The notes under the pieces were generated by a model. It did no database searches and was not told the DNA's origin. It saw only the letters and a list, made by a program, of their open reading frames with translations. The position numbers and the translations under genes were made by a program. A DNA stretch of 64,000 bases, taken from Pyrus communis (Eukaryota > Streptophyta > Magnoliopsida > Rosales > Rosaceae). This document shows, piece by piece, positions 12,024-22,400 of the stretch (position 1 is the first letter of the stretch; each line of letters starts with the position of its first letter). The stretch spans positions 22,976,428 to 23,040,427 of the forward strand of contig NC_084803.1 in the NCBI RefSeq assembly GCF_963583255.1. The letters are read 5' to 3'.

Positions 12024-13268
12024 TTTCAGAAATGATGAAGGAATTCAGATAAAATCTCAGAAATGCAAGAAAGGGAAATTTTTGCAGGCAACAATTTTCT
12101 GAGTGTTTCTGAACAAAATTGATATCTCTATAAAAGGAGGGGCAACAAGACCACTTATTCAAAAATCGAAGAGACACCGATTTTCGAATTTCAAAAGCCG
12201 GATTTCCCTGCATGACGTCTGTCAACATTTCTCAGACGCAATCTCAGCTTTTGGATATCACGTGCAACTTTGTCAAAGATCTCTGATAAAGTTGAAAACG
12301 ATTGAATCTTACTGTTCTAATTACACCACAGTTGCTGACAAGAGTAAAGGCACAACACTACTACCTGTTATTGGGAAATCCATATATATGTCAACCTTTG
12401 TCCTCCATGGCAAGGTAGAACTGAAAAATATCTAACTCTTCCTCATCTCTGAGAATGCATCTTTCACAAAGTATGTCGAAATACTCAGTTTTCTTCCTCT
12501 CTGAGAATACATCTACAAACAAGTCACACCAGAGTAAGAGTAACTCATATCATCAGGGATGAGAGCAAGAGTATCTCATATCATGCAATCTCCCTGTCAT
12601 TTCCTTTGTCCTTGTTCTTACCTGCCAAGACAAGGACAGAGAAAGCAATATGTTGGAACCTCCACTCAAACTTTCGCTGCCACCAAGAAGTGATGGTCCA
12701 TTCAAATGCAAGGTTTGCATTCCACTCCTGTATCAGATGACAAATACTACAAGAGAAGATGCCAAACCTGCATAAGGAAAATACCACTTCTGCAAGGGGA
12801 ACAAGTAAGGCAAGTGAAAATGATACATTGAAGCATGTGGAGACAACCACAACAAATACATGTCAGTTCATCCCCGACAAAGCCTAAGATCACTTGTCAC
12901 ATGAAGCTCCTCATGATCCAATTTCATTCAAGATCAAGCCTAGACGGCCTTTGAAGAAATCACAAGTCCGATTCAAGATCAAGTATCTACCATCCTTGAA
13001 TCAAATTCAGCTCCAGATAAAATAGGTAAATTCAGACATTTGGAGGAAGTCTAGCAGAAGACCCTCTAACTCAGTTCAAGAACAAGCCTGTGGAAAGTTA
13101 ACAACAAGTGAAACACCTCATTCGGCAACTATCACCGCTAAAAGACTAAGGCAGCAGGATCAATGATCAGCCTAAAGAATTTGAAATCAGGGGGAGAAAC
13201 TCATCAAGGGGGAGCATCCAAAAATAGATCAAGATTTTAACGAGGCAACTAATGTTGATATGTGGGCA

Positions 13269-13280
13269 TCCAAGGGGGAG
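13269..13280 (+). other. Polypurine tract of the Copia-like element
   Basis: TCCAAGGGGGAG lies immediately before the 3' LTR, where plus-strand DNA synthesis is primed in LTR elements. Two more GGGGGAG runs occur at about 13190-13220. Confidence 0.75.
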
Positions 13281-13648
13281 TGTTGAAAATACTAGTGGGT
13301 AATGAATGCCCACAGTATTGAATACCTGCCACAACATTGAAAACATTGCCAAAGTGTTGAAAACCTTGGCAGAATATTGATATGTGGAGATTATATTGTG
13401 TGCTTGGAGTTGCTCTATAAATAGAGCACTCCGTATGCTTTGAATGCAGAGAGCAGAAAAAGAAAGAGAGGAAGAGGAGAGGAGATAATATATAGAGTTA
13501 TCTTTGTACTCCTATTATTCCAAATTATAATGAAAGCATCACTGCTGCCCGAGGACGTACTCCAGTCACACTGACTGTAGAGGAACATCGTAAATTTTGT
13601 GTCTTATTTTATTTATTCCACTGCACACACACCGTCGATTTTACAACA
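13281..13648 (+). repeat. 3' LTR of the Copia-like element
   Basis: This is the same 368-bp sequence as the 5' LTR apart from two substitutions. It is followed by the second GATAG target copy. Confidence 0.93.
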
Positions 13649-13653
13649 GATAG

Positions 13654-15095
13654 GTTGATAAATTATACTCATACCCTCTCTCTCTTCTTCCAGGGCCAGC
13701 GAGTTTGTCAGTGTCGCAAAATATCCAGCTGCTACGCGTGAGATTCATACTTATCATTTACAAGAATCAAATTTAAAATCTTTCATTTATAAGTGAAAAA
13801 AAAAAATCAATAATTATCATACTAAATAATTAAAAATATTTTTGACAACCAAAAGTACATGTGAATGCGTTTGGCATAAACAGACTATATTTCTAAATCA
13901 TAGAAGCATTTTACTTATTTAAGAAAAAAAAATTTCAAATAATTTTTAAGAAGCACTTTTTATGTTTTTGTTTTTTTTTTATTTTTAAGAAGAGTACGAT
14001 ATTTCATTCATGAATAAGAAATGCATTACAAATACATATCGTAAGGAACTCATCCCAAAAGGGTCCTTGCAAACTTGATCTAAAAATATTACAATAAAGC
14101 ATCACAAAACAATGAGCAGACTTAAAACATTCATATAAGCTCATTGGGAGCAACACTATTACACTTATCAATAACTATTAAACTTCATATTACTGGGAGA
14201 TCGAGTGAGAACAATATCTCAAACATAAATTGGGACAGGGAGTATGCCCATAGGTCGATCACATCAGCTAATCACCACCACGATCCCAAACACCAAATAA
14301 AGTAGATCCAGCAAATCAACCGCTCCACCCTTCACACATAGATCCAAAAGAGGAAGCACATCAAAATGAAAATTAAAATCAAGCACTCTCCTAGAGAGAG
14401 AGCAATCATACTAGCAAACTCTCCAGATAGAGAAATCAAACTAAACTCCAAGACAATTCCTGCAAATTACTAAACAGAAACAAAATAAAAGGACAAAATC
14501 ATGTCGCCGCTCCACATCCTTCAAACATCCAAAAGTTGCCTCATTGCACCAGCTAACCCCAAAATGTTGTACTGACTAAACTCGATCCTGACACAATTTG
14601 ACATCTTACATGGCTTATTGCTTCAAACCTATATCGAAGGTGATAACTTGATCCAAAAACCTTGTGATAACTGTGTGTGTTGGCCAAAAGATGACTACAG
14701 TTTTCACACGACAATTCAACACCAAATAAGGTAAACGGAAAGTGAGAGAAAAGAGACGAAAAATGATTTTCAAGAGGATTGCTGTTGACCCCAAAACCAA
14801 AGACAGGAGCTACGGTCAAGAAATTTTCCTTTAATTTTAAGTAGCACTTAAACTTTGAATAAAAAATACAAATCCTATTTTTAATGGAACTTAACACAAT
14901 CTGATGTGTATTTCTACGTTTGTGCTTCATAAACCATATACATTTTTTTGTTTGAAAAGGAATATAAACTATCTTCGTAGTTGTCATTTAGTATTACGGT
15001 CTAATTGTATTCTTTCTCACTTATAAGTGAAAGATCTTATATTTTCTCTATTAGTGGAGATAATAACGTTTGTTTATAAGAAAGGAATAAATAAA
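13654..15095. other. Intergenic spacer with a possible retroposed sequence
   Basis: There is no recognised gene. On the minus strand, a stretch ending at about 13971 has a poly-A-like tail (a T run at about 13972-13981 on plus), and its 3' part resembles the 3' end of a plant LINE or processed transcript. Related words (TTTTAAG.AGCACTT) occur at about 13941-13956 and 14831-14846. They could be a target duplication, but such words are common in this genome type. Confidence 0.35.
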
Positions 15096-15104
15096 TAAAT
15101 AAAA

Positions 15105-15360
15105 GGGTAAAGTACAAAAAATTATCTCAACTATTGGTGTCACGACACTTTCATACCTCATTTTAAAAATTGACAATGTCATACCTCATTTTACGAATTT
15201 GTGCCAATGTCAGAGCTCCGTCAGTTTTTCTGTTAATTCTCTGTTAAATGCTGACGTGGCCTGCCATGTGTTCCACTCACTAATCCAACTGGATTAAAAA
15301 ATAATTAAATATTCAAAAATTAAAAAAAAGAAAAAAAAATATATATATATATATAAAATC
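15105..15360 (+). repeat. Left terminal inverted repeat of the Pack-MULE
   Basis: Begins GGGTAAAGTACAAAAAATTA, continues through GGTGTCACGACA and CTCCGTCAGTTTTTCTG, and ends in an AT- and CT-rich stretch. It is the reverse complement of the right end with scattered mismatches. Confidence 0.88.
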
Positions 15361-15699
15361 TCTCTCTCTTTCTCCTCCCTTCCACCCTTTCTTGTCTCTC
15401 TCTCTTCTCTGCATCCTAGAAGACCCAAAACCCCTTCCCACCCAAACTCTTGCCTATTGACCCATGTCCCCCCCCCCCCACTACCCCATAGACTCGGACT
15501 TCGTCCCAAATCAGACCTGTTCCCAATCTGAGTTCAGGTCGACGCCATCGTTTTGGGCGTCCAGGTGCAGATCGAGGGTGGCAGAATGAGGGAGGCGGAG
15601 TAATCAAAGAAGATGATGTAGTGGAACAGCGTCGTTGAGATCTCCAGACCACATTTTTGCAAATAGGTTCAGAGCTAATCTCAACGCCGTCGCCTTTCT

Positions 15700-16147
15700 C
15701 CGCACGCTCATCATCTTCAACAGACTTCAACTTCGAATTCAAACCCATATAACTCATCAATTATTTCTCAGTAATCAACAGCTAGGCCCCATAGAACAAC
15801 TCTGAAGTGGCAGGGGAGAATCTAGCATTTGATCCCAACTTCAGCTCATCAACCTCCGCCATTGCGGATCGATCGAAACTTGGCCGTTCAAAGCTTCGTT
15901 GTCGCTGCGAATTGTAATAGTCTTTGGTCCGAGCTGAGCCGCCTGGACTCCTCTCCCAGCTCTCTTCCATAACCGAAACCATCGGGGTTAGCCTCGGGTG
16001 AGGGGCTCTCAGACCCAAATACTTGTCCCAAGAAGCCAGAGGCTCATCCAGTGACATCCAACCCGGATCGGGATTCGTATTGCATGATCTTCTCCCCAAT
16101 GCGTACTCTCCTACTTTGGACTGGGTCTCCCTCATCTTCTTCGCCAT
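15700..16147 (-). pseudogene. Captured OCTOPUS-like (UPF0503/DUF740) gene fragment
   Basis: On the minus strand from 16147, the translation reads RETQSKVGEYALGRRSCN, then MSLDEPLASWD, PGGSARTKDYY and SPATSELFYGA. This order matches the middle of OCTOPUS-type plant proteins, which are membrane-associated and act in phloem differentiation: a RETQS...GRRSCDTDP region, the SLD.P..S.DEPRASWDG repeats and PGGS.QTRDYY. After FYGA the frame meets TAG where Lys is expected, continues as LLITEK, then meets TAA. The fragment is therefore broken and lacks both ends of the gene. It lies between the inverted repeats of the Pack-MULE and is a captured piece, not a gene in place. The lower boundary is approximate. 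Confidence 0.72.
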
Positions 16148-16605
16148 GAAGCCCTCGTTCTCAACCTTCTTTGTCTTCTGCTTCTACCGCCATTGATTTA
16201 CCTTTTTATTCAAAACCGACGCCATTCCCCAAAACCAAATCCACCCCTCACCCTTTCTTCCCCCTCCTGTCTTCCCCAAACCCAAAACTCAAAACCTCGC
16301 CGATGCGTTGGGCTAGCTGTTTTAGCGCCATCGTCGCCTGGTACGGTGGCCTGCAAGGGGGTCTATTGTCCAAGTCCCACAAGATCACGACTTTCTTCTA
16401 CTTTGGCATGTATATGCCCTGCTTGTTTTGCACCATGTCGATTTCGGAGCTTGCGGATGACTTGATGACAGCGCAGCGGAAATTCGTGGTGGTTGAGGTG
16501 ACGGCAGTGGTGATGATGGAGAAAGGGGTGGTGGAGGACGGGTGGGAAGGGGTTTTGGGTTGCAGAGGAGAGAGGCGAGAAAAGGGGGAGAGAGAGAGGA
16601 GAGAG
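16148..16605 (+). other. Second captured or filler segment in the Pack-MULE
   Basis: This 450-base GC-rich stretch lies between the OCTOPUS-like fragment and the right inverted repeat. A plus frame (16171-16608) is open with a Ser/Pro/Thr-rich start that looks like a plastid transit peptide, then runs into repeat-derived sequence. I do not recognise the donor gene. Confidence 0.4.
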
Positions 16606-16609
16606 TGAG

Positions 16610-16870
16610 AGAGATTTAATATATATATTTTTAATTTTTGAATATTTAATTATTAAAAATATATTTTATTATTTTTTAATCGAATTGGATTAGTGAGTGG
16701 GACATGTGTCGGGCCACGTCAACATTTAACTGAGAAATTAACAGAAAAACTGACGGAGGTCTGACACTAGCACAAATTCGTAAGATGAGATATGACATTG
16801 TCAATTTTAAAAGATGAGGTATGAAAATGTCGTGACACCAATAATTGAGGTAATTTTTTGTATTTTACCC
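16610..16870 (-). repeat. Right terminal inverted repeat of the Pack-MULE
   Basis: The reverse complement begins GGGTAAAATACAAAAAATTA and matches the left repeat through GGTGTCACGACA and CTCCGTCAGTTTTTCTG. Confidence 0.88.
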
Positions 16871-17106
16871 TAAATTAAAACTATATTCGTAGTTGACCAA
16901 AATCAAACACAGGAAGAGTACAAAGTCAAAATTGACCCTCAAAAGCCCTAACGGCCATTCCCAAAACCCCTTGAACGGAACTCCAACTTTTGCCACCCTT
17001 CTTCAGCTTCGGCTACAATTTTTCACATCTATCAGTATCGCTTTTGTATCTCAGCTATTTTGCCTCTCGGAAGTATCAATTTCGTTAATTTTAACAGCCA
17101 AAGACA

Positions 17107-19952
17107 ATGGAAATTGACAGAGTCGACGGACGCACGCCAAACCAGTTGAGACCATTGGCTTGTTCTCGCGGCGTCCTCAACCGCGCTCACGGCTCTGCAA
17201 GTTGGACTCAAGGTTCTTACTTCACCTCAAATCCACATACATTTTCTGTATTTTCAATGTGGCCATTAGCTGAAATGATCAGATTTTCAGTATGTCGTCA
17301 AACATTTGATTGTTAATTTTGATAAATTGAGCGATTGAGATTTGATTTCTGGTTATTTTGGCAAAAATATGAAATTTCATCTTCTTATCGGTGCTTTTGA
17401 TTGATATTGGTATTTATGTTTAGGTTTGTTTTGTTGGTTTTGATAGGAGATACGAAAGTTCTGGCTGCAGTTTATGGACCTAAAGCAGGAACAAAGAAGA
17501 ATGAAAATCCCGAAAAAGCTTGCATTGAGGTTATTTGGAAACCTAAAACAGGCCAGAGTGGTGAGTTTTTGCCGCTACTATACTTCCTCTGGACTGGACA
17601 ATGGGTACGTAGAGTGGGGGCGAATCCTGTTATTTCCGTCTATTTTGAACCTTTTTTGCATTATATAGGAAAATTGGAGAGGGAATATGAGATGATATTG
17701 AAGAGAACCTTGCAAAGCATCTGCATACTGACTCTAAACCCAAATACCACAACCTCGGTCATTGTTCAGGTGAGGCAATTTTATTAAATGAAAAACTTCG
17801 TGGCTGAATCTTAGGCGTTGTTTTGCAGAGTCAAGTAGTGGATCACTTTAAGGATAGGTCAAAGTTTAGGAGTTTTAAGGGGCTTGTGGTAGTAAAAATG
17901 GGCATTGGCCCTTTTACATAGACAGGTAAAAGTTTCCAGGAAGTGTAACTGTGGTTTGGCTTTTGAGCTTGTGCATGGAAATGCATCTGTCGATTATAAG
18001 TTGTGCATTATGTAGGGCCTGTTTGGTATCCTTCTTGGATCCAATTTTGTTGTTGTCAAAAATGATGAATGTAGCTAACTTACTTAGTACTCATTAGTTT
18101 CAAAACCAAAAATTGGATTCAAGCAGGATACCAAACAACCTGGTGGCGGTAGTTTTTCCAACCCGTAAGATGAATTGTTATGTAAAACCAGTATACTTAG
18201 TGTAGTCTCCCTTTTCTAAATGCCGATTTTGTTCGAAGTTATGTCCATCTAGTAATGTAGTTTCCCATCTCTTATGTATCTTCATGTATGCGAATTGACC
18301 TTCTTATATGCACAGTAACTGAGTCACCGAATACTTCTTCAGTTTCCTTGGGTTATGTGTTATTAACTTGTTTACAACTATGTTAAGTAATCATCCTTTT
18401 ATTTAAAAACATTATGTTTCTGCTGCAGGTTGTCAATGATGATGGTTCTGTATCCTTCAGTGTTTTTCATTTTTTGTACCTTAGAAGTTTAGCAATTTTA
18501 ATAGGCTAATTGGGAGCTCCAGTTTGACATTCATTGAATGTCCTTATTTCCAGTGTATTCTTTCATTATTTCTGTTTGGCCCTGGAAAAATAAATATCTT
18601 TATATAACCTTGCGGGGTGCTGGTAGTGCCGTTATTCTCTGTGTGTTACATAAAGTTCCATACTGCACAAGGGACAAGTATTTTTTTTCGGTGGTGAATA
18701 ACCTCTAGGCATTTAGATATCATGTTTGACATTTTCACATATCCAAGAATGTGTAAGCTACACCCTTGTTTGTTATCTTCTTTTACATGTTGATACAAGT
18801 AGAAGTACCTTAACAACTACTTGTGTAGCTTCTGCCATGTGCCATAAATGCAGCGTGTGCTGCCCTTGTTGATGCTGGGGCTCCTCTAAAACATCTTGCT
18901 GGTAAATGAGACCTATGTTTTGGTCTTCTATCCTACGTTTGATGAATATGTCCTGAGATGTTTTTATGCTTTTTGCAGTTGCTATATGTTGTTGCCTGGC
19001 AGAGAGCGGATACGTCGTATTGGACCCCAGCAAGCTGGAAGAGCAGGTTTTTCTTCGTTCGTATCTCTGTAAACATCTAATTGCATTTTAGATTATACTC
19101 CAAAATTCTATGGCTTCTTTAAGCAATAAAAGGGGGGGTCGATTCACACATGCATGCCTACATTACATCTGCAGAGCTGTAGTTTTGTTTTGTGCCATGA
19201 AATGCTTCGTGTTGTTGGACTAAAGATAACAGGCACCATGCTGTAATCTTACTGGAGTTATAGAAGTCGAATTGTTTTCATATCTAAATGTGTGCACGCA
19301 ATAAATGTAATTATGTTAGTATAAGTTGAACCTATGTTACTCTTACTCCAACCTCAACCCCCCTGAACCTGGTGAGCCAAGAGTAAGGGGCATTCTTTGA
19401 CGACACATCAATCTCCGTATGTGAGATGTTTGAGTTTGTGTGTATTTGTTATTCTCTATGTTGGTAATACCTTGAACTATGACTCGCTACGCCTCCAACC
19501 CATACCTTACCTGGTGAGCCAAGGGAGTCACGTTCTTTGGCACTACATAATTCTCCTTCCTTAATGGGGTTTGAATTTGTGACGCAGAAAATGAAGGCGT
19601 TTGCATATTTGGTCTTCCCAAACTCTCTCACAACCCTTCCAGAAGGAGGATTACAGGTGGGAGGTGAACCCATGGAGCATGGGATCATCACCTCGGTTAC
19701 CCAGGGCGCAATGTCAGGTGTTTACCGCTCTTCATCTCCCCTTTCTAATCTATCGATATAGGAAATTTCCAGGTGTTTTATGCTATTTTGGTTGTGTTGG
19801 TAAGATTTACGATGCTTGATCTAATCGGGTTCTCACTCTATATTTTTCCAGTGGACGACTATCTTCACAGTTTAGAACGAGGGCGCGCCGCCACTGCAAA
19901 GATGTCGGCATTTCTCCAAAAGAGCTTGCAACCACTGCTTTCAGATGATTAA
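17107..19952 (+). CDS. RRP46: Exosome complex component RRP46 homolog
   Basis: This is a subunit of the six-member RNase PH-like ring of the RNA exosome, which processes and degrades RNA 3'-to-5' in nucleus and cytoplasm. Eight exons join with GT/AG borders: 17107-17212, 17447-17560, 17669-17769, 18429-18449, 18829-18901, 18979-19046, 19588-19717 and 19852-19952. They give 237 residues, the usual length for plant RRP46. The start reads MEIDRVDGRTPNQLRPLACS, the classic RNase PH family opening. Then come AHGSASWTQG, TKVLAAVYGP, TLNPNTTTSVIVQVVNDDG, INAACAALVDAG and VLDPSKLEEQ, ending QKSLQPLLSDD. All eight exons keep one open frame, so the gene looks intact. The smallest exon is 21 bases. A hAT-like MITE lies in intron 3, and a Pack-MULE ends about 240 bp upstream of the ATG. 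Confidence 0.95.
18015..18140. mobile_element. hAT-like MITE in RRP46 intron 3
   Basis: About 126 bp have inverted ends of roughly 30 bp. The left end starts GGGCCTGTTTGGTATCC, and the right end read in reverse is GGTTGTTTGGTATCCTGC, both followed by TTG(G/A)ATCCAATTTT. The GGGCCTGTTTGG start is typical of hAT-derived MITEs in plants. No clear 8-bp target duplication was found. Confidence 0.65.
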
Positions 19953-19971
19953 ATCTAAATCTGGGAGATAT

Positions 19972-20001
19972 CGCACAGCGCACAGCGCACAGCGCACAGC
20001 G
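19972..20001. repeat. 7-bp tandem repeat in the RRP46 3' UTR
   Basis: Four consecutive GCACAGC units lie about 20 bases after the RRP46 stop codon, presumably in its 3' UTR. Confidence 0.85.
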
Positions 20002-20379
20002 TAAACGTTTCTGTAGCTAGATTTCGCAGCTCTACTCGATTAACATGAACCATACATACAATATTTCTTGTACTCCACTGTATCAGAACCTCAGATCAAT
20101 GTAAAACGGTAACGTTCAATGTAGCCCTTTGGTTAATTTTGGAAGATCAAAACTCTTCCTGCGGTTATAATACAGCGGTAATTACTCTGTCAAAAGCACC
20201 ATTAGCAGAATAGCATGTGATTAATTTCGAATAATCAGCATTCCATTGATGGTAATTTGGTATAATACATGCATAAAAGGGCCGGATAATAAATTCAGAG
20301 CCGTTAAATTAACACCCCCCAAAGGGGTTTTAGAATTACAATGGAAGGCACATCAAGTGTTAAAAATTATGATTTTTTA

Positions 20380-20679
20380 TTATTTCCCTGACGAGAGGGG
20401 AGAGGGAGAGAAGAGGCGAGATTCGTATTCCTGTCGCTCGCGGAAGCGTCGTTTGAGGAACGTTTCGAGGATCTTCATGACGGAGACGAACCGTTTCATG
20501 TCGTCCAATCGGCGGCTGAGCTCCGCCTCACGAGCCCTGGCTCGCTCCAGCCGCGCCTCCGTCTGGGCAAGGCGGCCGAGAAGATCTGCGACCACCACCG
20601 CGTTCTCGTTCGGCTGTCGGACGGGGCGTGGTGGAGTCGGGGTGTCTCTGGAGAGGGGTGTTTGCTGACCGTAACACAT
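20380..20679 (-). CDS. SKIP34: SKIP34-like small coiled-coil protein
   Basis: A single-exon gene of 99 residues resembles Arabidopsis SKIP34, a small protein found as a partner of SKP1-type SCF ubiquitin-ligase subunits. Its biochemical role is unclear. The start MCYGQQTPLS matches the family opening. The centre LAQTEARLERARAREAEL is a strong amphipathic, Ala/Arg/Glu-rich helix. It is followed by RRLDDMKRFVSVMKILETF and the C-terminal RLFSPS motif. The length is close to the family's (about 90 residues). The gene is GC-rich compared with its surroundings. It is convergent with RRP46, whose coding end is about 430 bp away. Confidence 0.85.
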   Translation of the reverse strand: MCYGQQTPLSRDTPTPPRPVRQPNENAVVVADLLGRLAQTEARLERARAREAELSRRLDDMKRFVSVMKILETFLKRRFRERQEYESRLFSPSPLSSGK

Positions 20680-21089
20680 GATTTGATTGATGAATGAATG
20701 TTCGGGAATTTTGCGGATAAGGGGAGACTGAAGATTTTTAAGTTCGTTTTAGGAAACTTGATATAACTCTAATTTTTTGAACCAATAGTACGAATTTCAA
20801 TTTATTAAAATAAATTTAATTTAAAATTTAAAATTTATTTTAGGGGTAATTTTGTGAAAAATCAATAAAAAGTTACAATATTAACAATAAATCAGCAATA
20901 TTAATGTTAATTATAAATAGGTCAATCATGTATTGTGATACCTAAATGCATCTAAAATAAACAAAATTATAAAATCTGCAACTACAACTGACACCTACTT
21001 CAACTAACACTCTCTTTCTTTTAGTTTTATATTTGGAATAAATCGATACAGATCAGACACTATATGCAATGTCTTCTTGATTCTGTTTT
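20680..21089. other. Upstream region of SKIP34-like gene
   Basis: AT-rich sequence upstream of the minus-strand SKIP34-like ATG, presumably its promoter and 5' UTR. No distinct element was resolved. Confidence 0.4.
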
Positions 21090-21560
21090 TTACATTTGGA
21101 TTCAGACACTGAGTTGCAGTGTCCATTTATTGGTTTCGTTTTTTTCATCACTCACACGCCTCCTACATGTTCCTTTGTACATTTAGATTCAGACATTGCA
21201 ATGCAGTGTCCGTTTCCTGATTTTGTTTTTCACTTTTGGATTCAGACGCTGCGTTACAGTGTCCGTTTCCTGGTTATATTTTTTCCATCACTCATACGTC
21301 TCCTACACTTCACACCTCACGCAACTCCTGATTTTACATTTAGATTTAGACACTGTAATGCAATATCCATTTCCTAGCTCTGTTTTTTACATTTATATTT
21401 TGAAACTATAATGCAGTGTTCGTTTCCTGGTTCTGTTTTTTCACAATTAGGTTCGAACACTGCAATGCAATGTCCGTTTCCTGGTTTTGTATTTTTTTTA
21501 CATTTGGATTTGAACACTGCAATGCATCGTCTGTTTCCTGGTGCCTTTTTTTTTTGGCTT
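21090..21560. repeat. Degenerate minisatellite with palindromic core
   Basis: About seven diverged units of 50-100 bases each contain a version of ACACTGCAATGCAGTGTCC followed by GTTTCCTGGTTTTGTTTTT and ACATTTGGATT. Copies of the core begin near 21104, 21194, 21245, 21349, 21402, 21456 and 21510. The consensus core ACACTGCA-A-TGCAGTGT is a perfect inverted repeat with a one-base spacer, although single copies are imperfect. Two units also share a CATCACTCAYACG.CTCCTAC block. Short open frames on both strands are by-products of the repeat. Confidence 0.75.
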
Positions 21561-21590
21561 GAGTAGACTCTTTCATGTAAACGTAGGGCA

Positions 21591-22400
21591 AGAGAAAGTG
21601 ATAGAATATACATATTCTAACTATTTATTGGATTCAGATCCTCTCAAGATCAACTCTATAGGAATAGAAATCCAACGGCCTAATCCTCTTCCCCCGCCTC
21701 TCTTCCCCCTCAACTCCTATTTCTCCCTCGCACCTCCATACCCCATCGTTGTTAACAAACCCCAAATTCAATTGCAGGTCATTTGTGCTCCAAGTCTAAT
21801 TTGTTTTTTCACTACACTTTACTATTTTAGTTTTTTATTTGTCATCTCTTTCTTCTTCTTCATCTTTGAGATTTCTCTCACTCTAATTCTTCCATAGTTA
21901 TGAAAAAGATCTTTGCAACAAAAAAACATTGGTTTGCACGACCCCTCTCTTTGTTGTTTCATTAACATCACCTGAGATTTTAAGGTCAAGGGACTTGCAA
22001 CTGAGGGATGTGGTGGTGGTGGGGTTGATTTTGGAGAGGGTAAAGTGAGAGACTTGCAATTGGTGGTTGTGACTTTTGGGTTGGGTGGGTTTCGGTAGTG
22101 TTGGGGCTGATTTTGAGGTGGGGTTGAATTTAATTTGGAATTTGAGGGGTTGGTGGTTCGAGGTTGAGAGCTTCGAAGTGAGGGAGAAAGAGGAGAGTTG
22201 AGAGGAAAAGAGGAAGGATAAGAGATTTTGGCCATTGGATTTGTATCAATGGATGAGATCCATCGGCTCGGAAGATCTCCACAAATTGATTCGGAGATGA
22301 TCTAAATCCATATTTGTAATAGCTTAAGCCCATATAACATTTATAGAGAGAGAAAGAGAGAGTGAATGATAGAATAGTCAAATTCTAACTATTTATAAGG
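21591..22400. repeat. Segment flanked by long direct repeats
   Basis: A roughly 38-base direct repeat (AGTGATAGAATA..CA.ATTCTAACTATTTAT) occurs at about 21597-21628 and again at 22361-22395. Between them lie about 730 bases of low-complexity sequence, with a Pro/Ser/Thr-rich minus-strand frame I do not consider a gene. Confidence 0.5.

Larger units (their letters stand above)
7758..13648 (+). mobile_element. Complete Copia-like LTR retrotransposon, decayed inside (non-autonomous)
   Basis: A 5,891-bp element has two 368-bp LTRs in direct orientation (7758-8125 and 13281-13648). Both begin TGTTGAAAAT and end TTTTACAACA. A perfect 5-bp target duplication GATAG flanks it (7753-7757 and 13649-13653). 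By eye the LTRs differ at only two positions, so the insertion is recent. The internal part has no long sense ORF. It keeps only broken pol-like pieces, among them RLKRG (about 10074), PEGFK-like (about 10894) and GTPEE-like words (about 11053). The AACGAGGCAAC word and GGGGGAG runs before the 3' LTR are typical of plant Copia elements. Mobilisation must have relied on proteins supplied in trans. Confidence 0.93.
15105..16870. mobile_element. Pack-MULE (Mutator-like element carrying gene fragments)
   Basis: A 1,766-bp element is bounded by long terminal inverted repeats of roughly 250 bp (about 15105-15360 and 16610-16870), matching at about nine bases in ten by eye. Each terminus starts GGGTAAA. 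The flanks carry an imperfect 9-bp duplication (TAAATAAAA at 15096-15104, TAAATTAAA at 16871-16879), the length typical of Mutator-like elements, but AT-rich. There is no transposase. The interior is relatively GC-rich and holds a fragment of an OCTOPUS-like gene plus another unidentified segment, which makes it a Pack-MULE. The right end lies about 240 bp upstream of the RRP46 start codon. Confidence 0.82.

Noticed and set aside
14553..14987. Minus-strand frame of 144 residues
   Set aside because: No recognisable domain; composition matches the surrounding AT-rich spacer or retroposed sequence.
15416..15760. Independent gene of 114 residues on the minus strand
   Set aside because: It is the downstream, stop-interrupted continuation of the captured OCTOPUS-like fragment running into the Pack-MULE terminal region.
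17401..17787. A separate 128-residue gene starting at 17401
   Set aside because: It is RRP46 exons 2 and 3 read through their introns.
21090..21560. CRISPR-like array
   Set aside because: The repeats are diverged and unevenly spaced, the genome is a plant nuclear one and no cas-like gene is near. It is a minisatellite.
21822..22235. Minus-strand frame of 137 residues, Pro/Ser/Thr-rich
   Set aside because: Low-complexity composition from GT-rich repeat sequence, no domain, no splice or homology signal.
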